From Collinsella aerofaciens (GTDB lineage Bacteria; Actinomycetota; Coriobacteriia; Coriobacteriales; Coriobacteriaceae), in NCBI RefSeq assembly GCF_902364945.1, contig NZ_CABJFS010000005.1, forward strand, positions 1-64,000: a stretch of 64,000 nucleotides of DNA. The letters are read 5' to 3'. Below are positions 63,647 through 64,000 of this stretch, piece after piece (position 1 is the first letter of the stretch; every line of letters starts with the position of its first letter). The notes under the pieces are model-generated. The model ran no database searches. It was not told the origin of the DNA and saw nothing but the letters and a program-made list of their open reading frames with translations. The translations under genes and the position numbers were made by a program.

Positions 63647-64000
63647 CTACTTGACCTCGATGAGCTCATACTTGCTCGTGCCCAGGCCGATCTTTTCGGC
63701 ATGCGCGATGCACGCGCGCCAGTCGGTGTCGGGATGCGTGATGCAGAAGGGGTCCTTGGCCTGCTCGCCCTCCAGATGCTCGTGGTTATGCTCCATCTTG
63801 GCCGCGCTATCGGTGAGTTCGGTGTTGGACAGCGGCTCGGATGCCATGACGGCATCGGCGCAGGCCTGATCGATAGCGACCGAGTCGAAGCTCGCGAACA
63901 TGCCGATATCGTTAACGATAGGCGTGTCGTTTTCGGGGTGGCAGTCGCAGTTGGGACTGATGTCCATGGCGAGCGAGATGTGGAAGCTCGGACGGTCCTG
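63647..64000 (-). CDS. DUF362 family protein, C-terminal part (runs off the window)
   Basis: The reading frame is open to the window edge, so only the last 117 residues are seen. They contain ISLAMDISPNCDCHPENDTP, NDIGMFASFDSVAIDQACAD and WRACIAHAEKIGLGTSKYEL, the conserved end of DUF362 proteins, which usually also carry 4Fe-4S ferredoxin motifs upstream (not visible here). The internal ATG at 63967 is not the real start. Confidence 0.8.
   Translation of the reverse strand, partial: QDRPSFHISLAMDISPNCDCHPENDTPIVNDIGMFASFDSVAIDQACADAVMASEPLSNTELTDSAAKMEHNHEHLEGEQAKDPFCITHPDTDWRACIAHAEKIGLGTSKYELIEVK

Overview
This is a 64 kb chromosomal window from a high-GC Gram-positive gut anaerobe, most likely Collinsella or a close relative in the Coriobacteriia. 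That assignment rests on gene content and on intergenic palindromes of a style I associate with Collinsella; no rRNA gene is present to confirm it. I saw no tRNA, rRNA, CRISPR array, prophage or replication origin. One complete insertion sequence of the IS110 family (IS1111-like layout) is present.

Layout. 1-4.4 kb: phosphohexomutase, a homocysteine methyltransferase-like protein with a DtxR/MntR-type regulator, and peptidase T. 4.6-6.2 kb: the IS110-type element, which splits a structured intergenic repeat. 6.3-14.2 kb: lipoprotein, stand-alone PTS EIIA, a GH1 phospho-beta-glucosidase, an AraC regulator, a large GH106-like hydrolase and an RpiR regulator. 14.2-19.2 kb: an HTH/desulfoferrodoxin-like fusion, pyrE and an MgtA-type ATPase. 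19.4-25.8 kb: a GH140-like apiosidase candidate and PTS EIIBC on the minus strand, diverging from an esterase and a DUF1593 protein. 26-30.4 kb: a zinc-ribbon/SPFH membrane cluster with a lipoprotein. 30.5-34.6 kb: a three-gene signalling operon (7TM sensor, histidine kinase, LuxR-type regulator). 34.9-41.5 kb: a second GH1, a DUF4867 protein, a lower-GC cassette (BglG antiterminator, PTS EIIBC, alpha/beta hydrolase) and luxS. 41.6-47.8 kb: sugar isomerase, split transketolase, FGGY kinase and a LacI regulator. 48-52.5 kb: nucleoside hydrolase, ribokinase and an OatA-like acyltransferase. 53-64 kb: an envelope and magnesium group with an NRAMP-related transporter, an MgtE-like protein, a degenerate NodB protein, PRC-barrel and YtxH proteins, a CorC-type protein, hemolysin III, an alpha/beta hydrolase and a partial DUF362 protein.

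How it works together. The window is built for taking up and splitting plant or host glycosides: PTS permeases without their own EIIA, a free EIIA, two phospho-glycosidases and several cytoplasmic hydrolases with dedicated regulators. Palindromes built on TAAACA occur upstream of the GH140/PTS operon, the esterase operon, the isomerase-transketolase-kinase operon and the LacI gene. I infer a regulon, with D-apiose (from apiin-like glycosides or rhamnogalacturonan II fragments) as a candidate substrate. Magnesium is the second theme: MgtA, an MgtE-like protein, an NRAMP homologue whose metal-site motifs match magnesium-type NRMTs, and a CorC protein.

The most novel signal is a roughly 180-nt element lying right after the stop codon of two unrelated genes. 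Its three hairpins keep their pairing while their bases change between copies, and its linkers are conserved. One copy is interrupted by the IS110-type element, which carries a 3' non-coding region of the kind expected to encode a bridge RNA.
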